Positions 1-8,799 of a DNA stretch of 64,000 bases are shown here, piece by piece. Position 1 is the first letter of the stretch, and the number at the start of each line of letters is the position of its first letter. Made by a program: the position numbers and the translations under genes. The notes under the pieces are model-generated. The model made no database searches, was not told where the DNA came from, and saw nothing but the letters and a program-made list of their open reading frames with translations. This DNA is from Lysobacteraceae bacterium (GTDB lineage: Bacteria; Pseudomonadota; Gammaproteobacteria; Xanthomonadales; Rhodanobacteraceae): NCBI GenBank assembly GCA_028871555.1, contig JAGWNA010000003.1, positions 62,001 through 126,000 of the forward strand, read 5' to 3'.

Positions 1-1
1 G

Positions 2-916
2 TGGGAGCGCTGCCCGCGCACGGACGAGCACGTCGCATTGCGCCATGATCTTGCGGTATTCGCCGCGCACCTTGGGCGCCTGGATCTTGCCCGAGGCATG
101 TTCGCGTACGACTCCGACCATACCTGCCTTGCATGGTGCGAGGCACTCGGCGGCAATCTCGGATGTGCGCTCGATCGCCTGCGCCGGTCGGACCCTCGCG
201 ACGATCATGCGAGGGCTCTTCGCGAGGAGCTGCAGGCGCGCCGCACGCACTGGCAAACGCTGACCTGGTATCGCGCGGAGCTGGCGGTGGATGGCGATCT
301 CGCCCTGGAACCACTGGGCGCCGAACATGCCCAGGCCATGCTTCGGCAATACCGCGACCCCGAAATCGGCATGCTCACGCGCCTTCCGCAGATCGATTCG
401 CATCGTGCCGCATGCGACTGGATCGCCGAACAGGAGCGGGAGCCGGGGCGTGCCACCTGCGCCGTCATGCATGCCGATGCCGGCTTCGTCGGCGTCGTCA
501 GCATGCAGTGCAGTGGCGACTGCGGTTACTTCTATTTCTGGATCGGCTGCGATCATCAGGGCTGCGGATACGGCCGACGTGCCGGGCGACTGCTGCAGGC
601 ACAGGCCGCTGGGTGTGGCGTACGGCGGCTGTTCACCTCGGTCTATCCGGACAACCGCCGCTCACGGGACGCGCTTGCCGAGCTCGGCTTCGTGCCGCTG
701 GCGGCAACCGCCGTACCGCCCGACGACGACCTCGTCTTTCTGGTCAGCACATTGAGCGGCGGCGGCCGTGAGCCGGGAGCGGGCGACGTGGCGATGCAAC
801 TGGCGAATTTTCTCTCGGCAACGCAATCGCCCATACGCATCGACCCGCGCAGCAGGGCGTTCGGTGCGGGGAGGGCATGGCCCGTCGAAGGGGCCGCGGG
901 CATGGCCGATGCGTGA
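2..916 (+). CDS. GNAT-family N-acetyltransferase domain protein (5' end outside window)
   Basis: The reading frame is open from the first complete codon at position 2, so the gene probably begins upstream; the first possible start inside the window is a TTG at 38 without a good ribosome binding site. About 100 N-terminal residues are helical and rich in Arg and Asp, of no family I recognise. A RimJ/RimL-like acetyltransferase fold follows. The acetyl-CoA loop QGCGYG lies in a GYFYFWIGC context, and further on is the YPDNRRSRDALAELGF segment (Asn, Ser, Leu, Gly-Phe) typical of GNAT motif B. The last 50 residues after the domain look disordered. Substrate cannot be told. It stands just before two unrecognised genes on the same strand, with a 127-bp gap. 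Domain call is fairly firm; role unknown. Confidence 0.72.
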   Translation, partial: WERCPRTDEHVALRHDLAVFAAHLGRLDLARGMFAYDSDHTCLAWCEALGGNLGCALDRLRRSDPRDDHARALREELQARRTHWQTLTWYRAELAVDGDLALEPLGAEHAQAMLRQYRDPEIGMLTRLPQIDSHRAACDWIAEQEREPGRATCAVMHADAGFVGVVSMQCSGDCGYFYFWIGCDHQGCGYGRRAGRLLQAQAAGCGVRRLFTSVYPDNRRSRDALAELGFVPLAATAVPPDDDLVFLVSTLSGGGREPGAGDVAMQLANFLSATQSPIRIDPRSRAFGAGRAWPVEGAAGMADA

Positions 917-1043
917 AACATCGGTGGGTGACGCACGGATGCGCAGGCCTTGTACCGGAAGGGATTTTGTCGATCGACGCGATCACCGCGAGGCATGCGG
1001 ATCGATCGCGATGTGAGTCAACTGACGAGAACGAGGAGGCAAC

Positions 1044-1349
1044 ATGAATCCCGGAAGCATATGGGCACGTACGCAGGGTCCCCGCTTTGCGGCATCAGCC
1101 GCGATGTTCTATGGCGGCACGGCGATGGCCATGTACGGCATGATGCGGGGGCAGGATCGCAGCTCCGAGATGCAGGACCGGCTGGGCAGCCGCGTCGGTT
1201 CGAGTTTCGCCGGTGCCGCTTTCACGGCATTTCGAGCAGGTTCGCCGCTGGGGGCGGCGATGTTCGCCGCGCATGCCGCTCCCTTTGTGCCGGCCATGGC
1301 CAGGCGAGCCGCCAATACCGTGGGCAACCTGTTCGGCTCGGTCGAATAG
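1044..1349 (+). CDS. Small Gly/Ala/Met-rich hypothetical protein
   Basis: A 101-residue protein with a strong ribosome binding site (GAGGAGG, about 7 bases before the ATG). It has no family I recognise. It is rich in Ala, Gly and Met, with two mildly hydrophobic stretches (around residues 15-33 and 52-85) separated by a charged piece (RGQDRSSEMQDRLGSR). Such a pattern fits a membrane-associated or helical-hairpin protein, but there is no clear signal peptide. It lies between a GNAT protein and a basic 322-residue protein on the same strand, so the three may form one unit. The ribosome binding site and frame make it likely to be real. Function unknown. Confidence 0.6.
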   Translation: MNPGSIWARTQGPRFAASAAMFYGGTAMAMYGMMRGQDRSSEMQDRLGSRVGSSFAGAAFTAFRAGSPLGAAMFAAHAAPFVPAMARRAANTVGNLFGSVE

Positions 1350-1493
1350 CCGCACAAAAGTGCATTGAACGGCCCGCCCGGTACGTCCGCATGCGCTGCC
1401 GGTGTGCCGGGCGGCGCCGCTTCACGGTTCGATTTCCATCATTCATGCCGCGCGCCATCGCGGTTGCGGCACTGCGAACTTAAGGAAACCGTC

Positions 1494-2462
1494 ATGCCCC
1501 ACCATCACAAAACCGGCATGTATACGATGGACCCGGCCCGCCGGAGCAGTCTGCGAGTCAATTTCAAGCGATATCGCCAGAAGCCGCTCAGCAGCAACAT
1601 CCGCATCAAGGCGCTGACAGGCGCCCATGAACGCTGGGGAGTCAGCGCGGACGAGAACGTGCGCACGAAGATTCTCCGCACGCAGTTCGGCAGCATGGGC
1701 AAGCGCGAGGCGCGTGCGGCGTACCATCAGCGGTCGCACCAGGGCGTGCTGGTCTGGCGTACCGGCTCGCGGGTACTGCGCAAGACATACGGGCTGGACC
1801 CCAACAAGCCCAAGCATGCCATTGCCGCGCACACGCCCGGCCTCAAGACGCAGGTCACCGGCGGCACCAAGGGGGCGATCACCGAGGAACATGGGACGCG
1901 CGACAACCTGCGCGCCGATGCGGTCATGAAGACGCTCGCCGACCCCAAGCGCCACCGGCTGGATGTGGCAGCGATGGGCAAATTGGCGACGGTTCAATTG
2001 TTCATGTCGCCGCAGGAGGAGCTCAAGCGGGTGCGCACTTCCGTGACGGCGCCGAACGCGCCCACTGTCCACTCGGTGTTTCCTGGCATCGGCAAGGTGA
2101 GCAGGAGCAAGGGCTTCGATCGCCTCACCGGTACCGTGCACGAAGTGCGTGAGCGCGAGAAGCTCGTGGCCGCAAGCATGTTGCTTGCAGCCGGGCGGCG
2201 CCACCTGGTTTCGCCGCAGCACAAGCGTTCGCTCGACCGCGGCAACGGCGACATCGATGAGGCTCTGGAATACCAGCGGCGCAAGAGTGCCAAGGCGAAC
2301 ACCAGTTTTTCGTTCAACAAGAAACGTTATTCGGCCACCGACCGGCTGGATCACCGCAGCCTGCGCAGGATGGACCGCAATGCCAGTCACGGAGGTGACC
2401 GTTCGCGTGCGCTGAGTCCGCCGCGGCGATTGCCGGATCGTCCCAAGAAATATCCGTTCTAG
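1494..2462 (+). CDS. Highly basic hypothetical protein, 322 aa
   Basis: The ATG at 1494 follows AAGGAAA at good spacing; the frame is open further upstream but without a better start. The product is very rich in Arg, Lys and His along its whole length, has no cysteine that I can see, only two tryptophans, no signal peptide and no membrane segment. The C-terminal 60 residues (RRKSAKANTS onward) are low-complexity and strongly basic, ending in RPKKYPF. I recognise no domain. The composition would suit a nucleic-acid-binding or secreted protein, but this is inference only. It is the last of three plus-strand genes and faces the hydrolase gene tail to tail across 118 bp. Confidence 0.6.
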   Translation: MPHHHKTGMYTMDPARRSSLRVNFKRYRQKPLSSNIRIKALTGAHERWGVSADENVRTKILRTQFGSMGKREARAAYHQRSHQGVLVWRTGSRVLRKTYGLDPNKPKHAIAAHTPGLKTQVTGGTKGAITEEHGTRDNLRADAVMKTLADPKRHRLDVAAMGKLATVQLFMSPQEELKRVRTSVTAPNAPTVHSVFPGIGKVSRSKGFDRLTGTVHEVREREKLVAASMLLAAGRRHLVSPQHKRSLDRGNGDIDEALEYQRRKSAKANTSFSFNKKRYSATDRLDHRSLRRMDRNASHGGDRSRALSPPRRLPDRPKKYPF

Positions 2463-2580
2463 CAGCACCAGACGTTCAAGGCCGCCTGCCGCGCCCACGC
2501 CGGAGCGGCATCCGCGGTGTGGGCCGATGCCCCTGCGCGACCGGCCGTCGATACCGCAGCCTGCGATGGCGATGTGCCCG

Positions 2581-4023
2581 TCAGCCGATCAGCGGTCCGG
2601 CCATCGGCCGGCTGAAATCCTCCGGCGTCAGTTTCTGCGTCAGGCGGAACACCCCTTCGTGGATCTTCCTGGGCAGCACCACGTCGAGCACGGTGCTCCG
2701 GTGCGGGCCGAGCATGTCGAGCAGGTCGTCGCCGGCGGCGCTTTTCGCCAGCGCGTGGTGGACCAGGCCGCTGAGATCGACGGGCTGCACGCTGACGCCG
2801 TACGGCCGGTGGCTGGCGATGGCCGGACGCAGCGTCTGGCGGCTGTTGCGGGGATCGGCAACACGATCATCGCCGGCCAGCAGCGCATGGTTGAGGAACA
2901 GCGAGATCGTGGAGCGGTTGATCGAGTTGGCCTGGCGGTCGGGCATGAAACCCTCGGGCATCAGATTCGGGCTGGCCTGCGCACCGGCGGTGAACAGCAG
3001 GCCGGCGCCGATGAGCGGTTCGCCGGCCTCGTCGGTGAGGCGCACGATCACCAGGCTGCACGGATCGTGGATGTGCACGCGCGGAGCGAACGGGCCGGCC
3101 GGCTCCAGCTCCACCTTGTTCGCGTCGCGCTGGCTGTTCTCGCCGTCGAAGGCATCGCACAGCGCGCGGTAGTCTCCGGCGCTGCGCACCTGCAGGCAGC
3201 GCAGGATCTCCTCCACCGTGGCCGGGGCGGCGCTTTCGAGGATGCCGTGGGCGGCGCCCGAGTGCGCGGCGCCGGCGATCAGCTTGAACGCGCAGCGCGG
3301 CCCTTGCCGCTGGTTGAGCGAGAGCGCGTCGACGGTGCCTTCGGCATCGCCGCGCTGCAGCGCCAGCACGGCATGGCACGCGTTGAGGTTGGCGGCGGCG
3401 ATGCGCACCACGCCGTCGGAGCCGTCCTCGCCGGTATAGCTGTTGAGATGGTCGTACAGCGAGCGATCCGGGCGATCGCCGATCAGCACGAACAGGTATT
3501 GGCCGTCCGCGGCCGGGTCCGGGCCGTGGATGCGGTCGAGGTTGAGCGCGAGCGATTCGCTGCTGCCCAGTTCCAGCCAGTCGAGGATGCGCTGGCCCGG
3601 CTCCACGCCGCTGAACCACGCCTTGAGCCGGCCCAGTGCGCTCTTGCCCAATTGGGCCAGGGCCGAGCCGAAGTTCGCCGGTGCCAGCATCACCAGGTGG
3701 GTGAGCCGGATCGTGCTGCAGTTGTCCGGCTTGTCGCGCTGCGCGCGCAGCCATTCGCGCACCACCGGGCCGCCGGTGGAATGCGTGACGCAGGCGAAGC
3801 TGGCGTCGGGCAGGGGCAGGTCGCGCAGGGCGCGGTCGAAGGCGCGCACCAGGTCGCCCATGGTCACGCTGTCGTCGAAGCTCACGTATTCCGACAGCCA
3901 GATATCCGCCAGCGTGATGCCGATGCCCGCCGCTGCCGCGCGCTGCTGCAGCTGCTGCGGCATCTGGCCGTAGGTGGCTGTGTTGGTGACGCTCCAGCCG
4001 TGGACGAAGACGAGAGTGGTCAT
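2581..4023 (-). CDS. Alpha/beta hydrolase (esterase/phospholipase-like) with C-terminal extra domain
   Basis: A 480-residue protein. It begins MTTLVFVHGW, the first strand and oxyanion HG turn of an alpha/beta hydrolase. The nucleophile elbow is VTHSTGG with Ser at about residue 82; the usual first Gly of GxSxG is Thr. The surrounding VREWLRAQ and LVMLAPANFGS are typical of PGAP1-like or triacylglycerol lipase relatives. After residue 330 there is a beta-rich part (VRLTDEAGEPLIGAGLLF) that looks like a second domain. No signal peptide is seen, so it is cytoplasmic or exported by a route without one. The much longer open frame upstream is only GC-driven openness; the ATG at 4023 begins the first conserved strand. 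Substrate is unknown. Confidence 0.8.
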   Translation of the reverse strand: MTTLVFVHGWSVTNTATYGQMPQQLQQRAAAAGIGITLADIWLSEYVSFDDSVTMGDLVRAFDRALRDLPLPDASFACVTHSTGGPVVREWLRAQRDKPDNCSTIRLTHLVMLAPANFGSALAQLGKSALGRLKAWFSGVEPGQRILDWLELGSSESLALNLDRIHGPDPAADGQYLFVLIGDRPDRSLYDHLNSYTGEDGSDGVVRIAAANLNACHAVLALQRGDAEGTVDALSLNQRQGPRCAFKLIAGAAHSGAAHGILESAAPATVEEILRCLQVRSAGDYRALCDAFDGENSQRDANKVELEPAGPFAPRVHIHDPCSLVIVRLTDEAGEPLIGAGLLFTAGAQASPNLMPEGFMPDRQANSINRSTISLFLNHALLAGDDRVADPRNSRQTLRPAIASHRPYGVSVQPVDLSGLVHHALAKSAAGDDLLDMLGPHRSTVLDVVLPRKIHEGVFRLTQKLTPEDFSRPMAGPLIG

Positions 4024-4293
4024 GGCGTCGCTCCGTGAGGTGGCGGCGCTCATGATGGCGGGCCGGCGGGCGAATCGGAAGGGTGGCAAGGCGAAAGCCA
4101 TCGCCGCCGACATGCGGTGGCAAAGCCTTGCGCACAGGACGGGTATCCGGTGCGCTGCCGAACGGGTGATTGCGGCCGGCCGAATGGGTGTATCGATGCC
4201 TGCCCGGTCTGCGGTGATGGGCGATCCGCGCTCGACAGTCACGACCGCCGTGCAGGCTGCGCTACCCTGCACGTCTTTGCGGATTCCCAGGCC

Positions 4294-5046
4294 ATGACCG
4301 GTATCGCGTTGGCGACCTTGCTGCTTCTGGCGCTGCTGGCCGGCTGGCGTGGACGGCGATGGCTGGCGCGAGGCCTGGTTGCGCTGGCGCTGACGCTGTT
4401 GCTGGCGGCGGGGTGCGGACCGCTGCCGCAGTGGCTGCTGGCCGGACTGCAGGGGCCTTATGTCGCCACGGGCACGGGCGGCTGGGCGCCGCGCAACGCG
4501 ATCGTGCTGCTCGGGGCGGGGACCACGCTGGTTGGCCACGGCGGATTGGAGCCGCCGCTTTTCGCCTACGGCCGGATCGTGCAGGCGGCGGCGCTTTATC
4601 GTGACTGCAAGGCGGCCGGCCGCGCGTGCCGGGTGCTGGTCAGCGGCGGCGATGCCCAGCATCACGGTGTAGCGGAGGCGACGGTGTACGGCGCCGTGCT
4701 GCGCCGGCTGGGGGTGCCCGCGCAGGACCTGCAACTGGAAACGCGCAGCACGAACACCTGGCAGAACGCCCGGTTCAGCCGTCCGCTGCTGCGCGACTAC
4801 GGCGCGCAACGGGTGCTGCTGGTGAGCTCGGCGTTCCACCTGCGCCGCAGCCTGCTGTACTTCGCTCACTTCGGCATCCGGCCCACGCCGGTGCGCGGCG
4901 ACTGGCCGGCGCCGGTGTGGTCGTTCGTGCCGCTGGGCTGGAACCTGGCGTTGACCGATGCCGCATGGCACGAGTACCTGGGCATCGCGCGCTATCGCCT
5001 CTACAACGCGCTGGGCTGGAACGCACCGAAGATGGCGCCGCTGTAA
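4294..5046 (+). CDS. DUF218 / YdcF-family membrane protein
   Basis: A 250-residue protein. An N-terminal stretch of two hydrophobic helices (residues 1-45) is followed by a DUF218 domain. This is visible as NAIVLLGAG, then VLVSGGDAQHHGVAEA, ETRSTNTWQNARFS (the conserved Ser-x-Asn-Thr and Asn) and VLLVSSAFHLRRS. These are the hallmark motifs of the ElyC/SanA/YdcF group, some of which act in cell-envelope polysaccharide metabolism. The ATG at 4294 is chosen because the hydrophobic helix begins there; the frame upstream lacks such character. It is divergent from the hydrolase gene, 270 bp away, and faces the alcohol dehydrogenase tail to tail. Exact role not known. Confidence 0.8.
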   Translation: MTGIALATLLLLALLAGWRGRRWLARGLVALALTLLLAAGCGPLPQWLLAGLQGPYVATGTGGWAPRNAIVLLGAGTTLVGHGGLEPPLFAYGRIVQAAALYRDCKAAGRACRVLVSGGDAQHHGVAEATVYGAVLRRLGVPAQDLQLETRSTNTWQNARFSRPLLRDYGAQRVLLVSSAFHLRRSLLYFAHFGIRPTPVRGDWPAPVWSFVPLGWNLALTDAAWHEYLGIARYRLYNALGWNAPKMAPL

Positions 5047-5102
5047 CGGGCGGTTTCCGGGCCGCTGAGGCGGCCACCGCGCGAGGCGGCGGCCGGTCAT
5101 CC

Positions 5103-6164
5103 TCAGGCGGCCCGGCCCAGCGAGGCGATGTCGATCACGAAGCGGTAGCGCACGTCGCTCCTGAGCATCCGTTCGTAGGCCTCGTTGATGTCCTGGATGG
5201 CGATCATCTCGATGTCGGCGCTGATGCCGTGTTTGGCGCAGAAATCCAGCATCTCCTGGGTTTCGGCGATGCCGCCGATCAGCGAGCCGGCGATCGAACG
5301 GCGACCGAAGATGATGTTGGCCGCGTGCACTGGCGGTTCGATCGGTTCGACCAGGCCGACCAGCACGTGCACGCCGTTGATCTTGAGCGTGCCCAGATAG
5401 GGATTCAGGTCGTGCTGCTGCGGCACGGTGTCGAGGATGAAGTCGAACTGGCCGGCGACGGCTTGCATCTGGGCCGGATCGGTGGACAGCACCACATAGC
5501 CGGCGCCGAGGCGGCGCGCTTCGCTTTCCTTGCCGGGCGAGCGGGTGAACAGGGTGACCTCGGCGCCGAGTGCCTTGGCGAATTTCAGGCCCATGTGGCC
5601 CAGCCCACCCAGGCCGACGACCGCGACCTTGCTGCCCTTGCCGACCTTCCAGTGGCGCAGCGGCGACCAGGTGGTGATGCCGGCGCACAACAGCGGCGCG
5701 GCGGACTTCGGGTCAAGCGTTGCGGGAATGTGCAGCACGAATTTGTCCGACACCACGATGCGCTCGGAGTAGCCGCCGAAGGTCATGCGGCCGTCCTGGC
5801 GGTCCTTGCTGTTGTAGGTGAAGGTGGGCAGTTCGGCGCAGTACTGCTCCAGACCCTGGTCGCAGGCGGCGCAGTGCCGGCAGGAGTCGACCATGCAGCC
5901 GACGCCGACCATGTCGCCGACCTTGAACTGGCTGACCTGGTCACCCACGGCGCTGACCTTGCCGATGATCTCGTGGCCCGGCACGACCGGATAGCTGGTG
6001 CCATGCCATTCGTTGCGGGCCGTGTGCAGGTCGGAGTGGCAGACGCCGCAGTACAGGATGTCGATCACCACGTCGTCCGGCCGCGGATCGCGGCGCTCGA
6101 AGGCATGTGGCGCCAGCGGCGCGGTGGCGGACCGGGCGGCGTAACCACGGATGTTCAGGGGCAT
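5103..6164 (-). CDS. Zinc-dependent NAD(P) alcohol dehydrogenase (YahK/cinnamyl-type)
   Basis: A 353-residue medium-chain dehydrogenase that reduces aldehydes or oxidises primary alcohols. The catalytic zinc ligands are Cys39 in CGVCHSDLH and His64-Glu65 in GHEIIG. The four structural-zinc cysteines lie at about 95, 98, 101 and 109 (DSCRHCAACDQGLEQYC). The Rossmann motif is GLGGLGHMGLKFAKALG. Overall the protein matches the YahK/cinnamyl alcohol dehydrogenase group. The ATG at 6164 has AAGGAG close upstream; a longer frame to 6200 does not. It is transcribed away from an AraC-family regulator, a common arrangement for aldehyde-response loci, and the shared 176-bp region carries three GATCCT repeats. 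Confidence 0.92.
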   Translation of the reverse strand: MPLNIRGYAARSATAPLAPHAFERRDPRPDDVVIDILYCGVCHSDLHTARNEWHGTSYPVVPGHEIIGKVSAVGDQVSQFKVGDMVGVGCMVDSCRHCAACDQGLEQYCAELPTFTYNSKDRQDGRMTFGGYSERIVVSDKFVLHIPATLDPKSAAPLLCAGITTWSPLRHWKVGKGSKVAVVGLGGLGHMGLKFAKALGAEVTLFTRSPGKESEARRLGAGYVVLSTDPAQMQAVAGQFDFILDTVPQQHDLNPYLGTLKINGVHVLVGLVEPIEPPVHAANIIFGRRSIAGSLIGGIAETQEMLDFCAKHGISADIEMIAIQDINEAYERMLRSDVRYRFVIDIASLGRAA

Positions 6165-6234
6165 GCGTTTCTCCTTGGGTGTGCGGTCACCGAAGCGCAA
6201 AGTATGCGCAGCGAAGGCGGGCCTCCGGTAGCCG

Positions 6235-6261
6235 GATCCTGCGAGATCCTTGCCCGATCCT
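6235..6261. promoter_or_regulatory. Triple GATCCT repeat between adh and araC-type regulator
   Basis: The hexamer GATCCT occurs at 6235-6240, 6245-6250 and 6256-6261, spaced 10 and 11 bases, about one helical turn each. Two of the three continue as GATCCTGC. It lies 71-97 bp before the dehydrogenase start and 80-106 bp before the regulator start. In-phase direct repeats are the usual operator layout for AraC-family regulators, so this is a candidate binding site. No experiment supports it here. Confidence 0.4.
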
Positions 6262-6340
6262 GCAAAGTGCGTTCTGTGCGCTCGCGCCGGCGCGCAGGAA
6301 CAGGCAATCTTGTCTCTCCCTGCAGCAGGTGCCGAATGCC

Positions 6341-7300
6341 ATGAATCAAAGCTCCCAGGCTGTCATGCCGGTTTCGCGCATGGAGTGCGACCGGGCGGAA
6401 TTGGCAGCCATCATTGATCGATCGACCGTCGGCAACGGCGTCCATGCGACGGCGTTGCCGGGGCTGTCGTTCTTTCGCGCCGAGGTGCCGGGCGCGCAGG
6501 TCTGCACGATGTACGAGCCGGGTCTGGCGCTGGTGGCGCAAGGTGCCAAGCAGCTGCTGCTGGGCGAGGAGGTGCTGCACTACGACCAGGCGAATTACCT
6601 GGTGACCTCGATCGATCTGCCGGTGGTCTCGCAGGTGATCAGGGCTTCGGCGCAGGAACCCTACCTTTGCGCCATGCTGCGTTTCGACGCCCGAATCATC
6701 GGCGAGCTGCTGACCAGTGCCGCCATGCCACGGCCGGCGGCGACCGCCGCCGGCCGTGGCATGGCGGTCAGTCCGCTGACGCCGGAGCTGCTGGACAGTG
6801 TGTTGCGCCTGGTGCGTCTGCTCGACGCGCCGCGGGACATCCCGGTGCTGGCGCCGCTGATCGAGCGCGAACTGCTGTACCGCCTGCTGACCGGCGAGCA
6901 GGGCGCGCGCCTGCGCCACGTCGCGATGAGCGGCAGCCAGTCGCAGCAGATCGCGAAGGCGATCGACTGGCTCAAGGGGCATTACGACCAGCCATTGCGC
7001 ATCGACGAGCTGGCCGTCACGGTGAACATGAGCGCCTCCTCGCTGCACCATCACTTTCGTGCGATCACCGCGATGAGCCCGCTGCAGTACCAGAAGCAGC
7101 TGCGCCTGCAGGAAGCGCGCCGGGTGCTGCTGACCGAACGTTGCGACGTGGCGACCGCGGCGCATCGGGTGGGCTACGAGAGCCCGTCTCAGTTCAGTCG
7201 CGAGTACAGCCGGCAGTTCGGTGCGCCGCCGCTGCGCGACGTGGAGCAGTGGCGGCGCACGGTGGGCGAGTCGCCGAACGCCTCCCTGGCGGCGGGTTGA
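6341..7300 (+). CDS. AraC-family transcriptional regulator (AraC_N cupin type)
   Basis: A 319-residue regulator. Residues about 25-180 form the AraC_N ligand-binding part (MYEPGLALVAQGAKQLLLGEE, YLVTSIDLPV, CAMLRFD). The C-terminal 100 residues hold the double helix-turn-helix: first IDELAVTVNMSASSLHHHFR, second RCDVATAAHRVGYESPSQFSREYSRQFG. This is the YqhC-like class that often controls a neighbouring aldehyde reductase. It diverges from a zinc alcohol dehydrogenase, and an aldehyde dehydrogenase follows tail to tail 27 bp downstream. ATG at 6341 fits the domain start. The inducer is likely an aldehyde, by analogy only. Confidence 0.9.
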   Translation: MNQSSQAVMPVSRMECDRAELAAIIDRSTVGNGVHATALPGLSFFRAEVPGAQVCTMYEPGLALVAQGAKQLLLGEEVLHYDQANYLVTSIDLPVVSQVIRASAQEPYLCAMLRFDARIIGELLTSAAMPRPAATAAGRGMAVSPLTPELLDSVLRLVRLLDAPRDIPVLAPLIERELLYRLLTGEQGARLRHVAMSGSQSQQIAKAIDWLKGHYDQPLRIDELAVTVNMSASSLHHHFRAITAMSPLQYQKQLRLQEARRVLLTERCDVATAAHRVGYESPSQFSREYSRQFGAPPLRDVEQWRRTVGESPNASLAAG

Positions 7301-7327
7301 CGTGGTCGGTGGTGGCGGCGTGCGCGC

Positions 7328-8758
7328 TCACGCTTCGCGCATCACCATCAGGCGGATCTCGGTCATGTCCTCGATCGCACAGCGGATGCCCTCGCGACCG
7401 AGACCGGACAGCTTGACGCCGCCGTACGGCATGTTGTCCGCGCGGAAGCTGGGCACGTCGTTGACGATCACGCCGCCCTGTTCCAGTCCGTTCCAGGCGC
7501 GCATGGCGTGGTCGAGGCTGTCGGTGAAGATCCCCGCCTGCAGGCCGTAGTCGGAGTCGTTGACCATCGCGATGGCCTCGTCGAATTCGCTGAACGGGGC
7601 CAGCAGGGCGAACGGGCCGAATGCTTCGAGACGGTTGACCCTGGCGTCGCCGGGCACGTTTTCCATCAGTGTCGCCTGCAGCATCGCGCCTTCGCGCCCG
7701 CCGCCGCACAGCAGCCTGCCGCCGGCGATCCGCGCTTCGTCGATCCAGCCGTGCAGGCGTTCGGCGGCGGCCTTGTCGATCATCGGGCCGAGAAAGACAT
7801 CCTTCTTTTTCGGGTCGCCTGTCTTGAGCTTCTTCACCGCCGCCACAAGTTTTCGCTTCAGCGCCTCGTAGATGTCCGCATGCGCGACGATGCGCTGCAC
7901 GCTGATGCAGCTCTGGCCGGACTGGTAGAACGCGCCGAACACCAGCCGCTCGACCACGCGGTCCAGCTTCGGCCCCTGGTCGGCATCGACGATGCACGCG
8001 GCGTTGCCGCCCAGTTCCAGCGTGACCTTCTTGCGGCCGGCGCGTGCCTTCAGCTCCCAGCCGATCTGCCCGCCGGTGAAGGACAGCAGCCTGAAGCGCT
8101 CGTCCTCGACCAGCGGCGCGGCATGCAGGCCGTCCAGCGGGAGGATCGAGAACGCACCCCGGGGCAGGTCCGTCTCGGCCAGCACCTGGCCGATGAGCAG
8201 CGCGCCGACCGGGGTTTTTTCCGACGGCTTGAGCACGAACGGGCAACCGGCGGCGATCGCCGGGGCGACCTTGTGCGCCACCAGGTTCAACGGAAAGTTG
8301 AACGGCGTGATGAACGACAGCGGGCCGATCGGCACGCGCCGGGTATAGCCGTGATAGCCGTCCAGACGGCTGGACAGCTCCAGGTTCAGCGTCTCGCCGT
8401 TGTTGCGCACGGATTCGTCGGCGGCGATGCGGAACGTCTCGATCAGCCGGGTCACCTCGCCGGCCGCGTCCCCGATCGGCTTGCCGGCCTCGATGCACAG
8501 CGCCTCGGCCAGTTCGTCGCGGCGCTCGCCGAAACGGGCGACGCAATGCTGCAGCGTCGCCTGGCGCGCCCAGGGCTTGTATTCGCGCATCGGCGCGGCG
8601 GCCTTCGCCGCGGCGGCGATGGCCTTTTCCACGGCTTTCGCGTCGGGCACGGCCACGCGGGTGGCGACCCTGCCGTTGTACTTGTCGCGCACCTCCAGCA
8701 TGGTCTTCGAGGTCTGCGGCCGGTTGGCGAGGTAGTAGGGGTAGGTCTTGTCGAGCAT
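7328..8758 (-). CDS. Aldehyde dehydrogenase (NAD(P)-dependent, ALDH family)
   Basis: A 476-residue enzyme oxidising an aldehyde to the acid. Catalytic residues are all visible: Asn154 in TPFNFPLN, Glu248 in LELGGN, and the nucleophile Cys284 in GQSCISVQR. Cofactor-binding FVLKPSEKTP and C-terminal MPYGGVKLSGLGREG are also intact. The sequence resembles the lactaldehyde/glyceraldehyde-3-phosphate (non-phosphorylating) branch of the family, but substrate cannot be assigned. GGGAGAG lies just before the ATG at 8758. It is the third aldehyde-related gene in a row, convergent with the AraC gene, so it may belong to the same response. Confidence 0.92.
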   Translation of the reverse strand: MLDKTYPYYLANRPQTSKTMLEVRDKYNGRVATRVAVPDAKAVEKAIAAAAKAAAPMREYKPWARQATLQHCVARFGERRDELAEALCIEAGKPIGDAAGEVTRLIETFRIAADESVRNNGETLNLELSSRLDGYHGYTRRVPIGPLSFITPFNFPLNLVAHKVAPAIAAGCPFVLKPSEKTPVGALLIGQVLAETDLPRGAFSILPLDGLHAAPLVEDERFRLLSFTGGQIGWELKARAGRKKVTLELGGNAACIVDADQGPKLDRVVERLVFGAFYQSGQSCISVQRIVAHADIYEALKRKLVAAVKKLKTGDPKKKDVFLGPMIDKAAAERLHGWIDEARIAGGRLLCGGGREGAMLQATLMENVPGDARVNRLEAFGPFALLAPFSEFDEAIAMVNDSDYGLQAGIFTDSLDHAMRAWNGLEQGGVIVNDVPSFRADNMPYGGVKLSGLGREGIRCAIEDMTEIRLMVMREA

Positions 8759-8799
8759 GGGTTTCTCTCCCAGGTGTTCCGGCGGATCGGACGGGTCCC

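Noticed and set aside
2527-4038. Long plus-strand ORF of 503 codons opposite the hydrolase
   Set aside because: It mirrors the hydrolase gene, has no ribosome binding site or domain, and is rich in His/Arg/Gln as antisense frames of GC-rich genes are.
4024-5688. N-terminal extension of the hydrolase frame up to 5688 (1035 residues)
   Set aside because: The frame is open only because of base composition; it crosses the DUF218 and dehydrogenase genes, and the catalytic fold begins at 4023.
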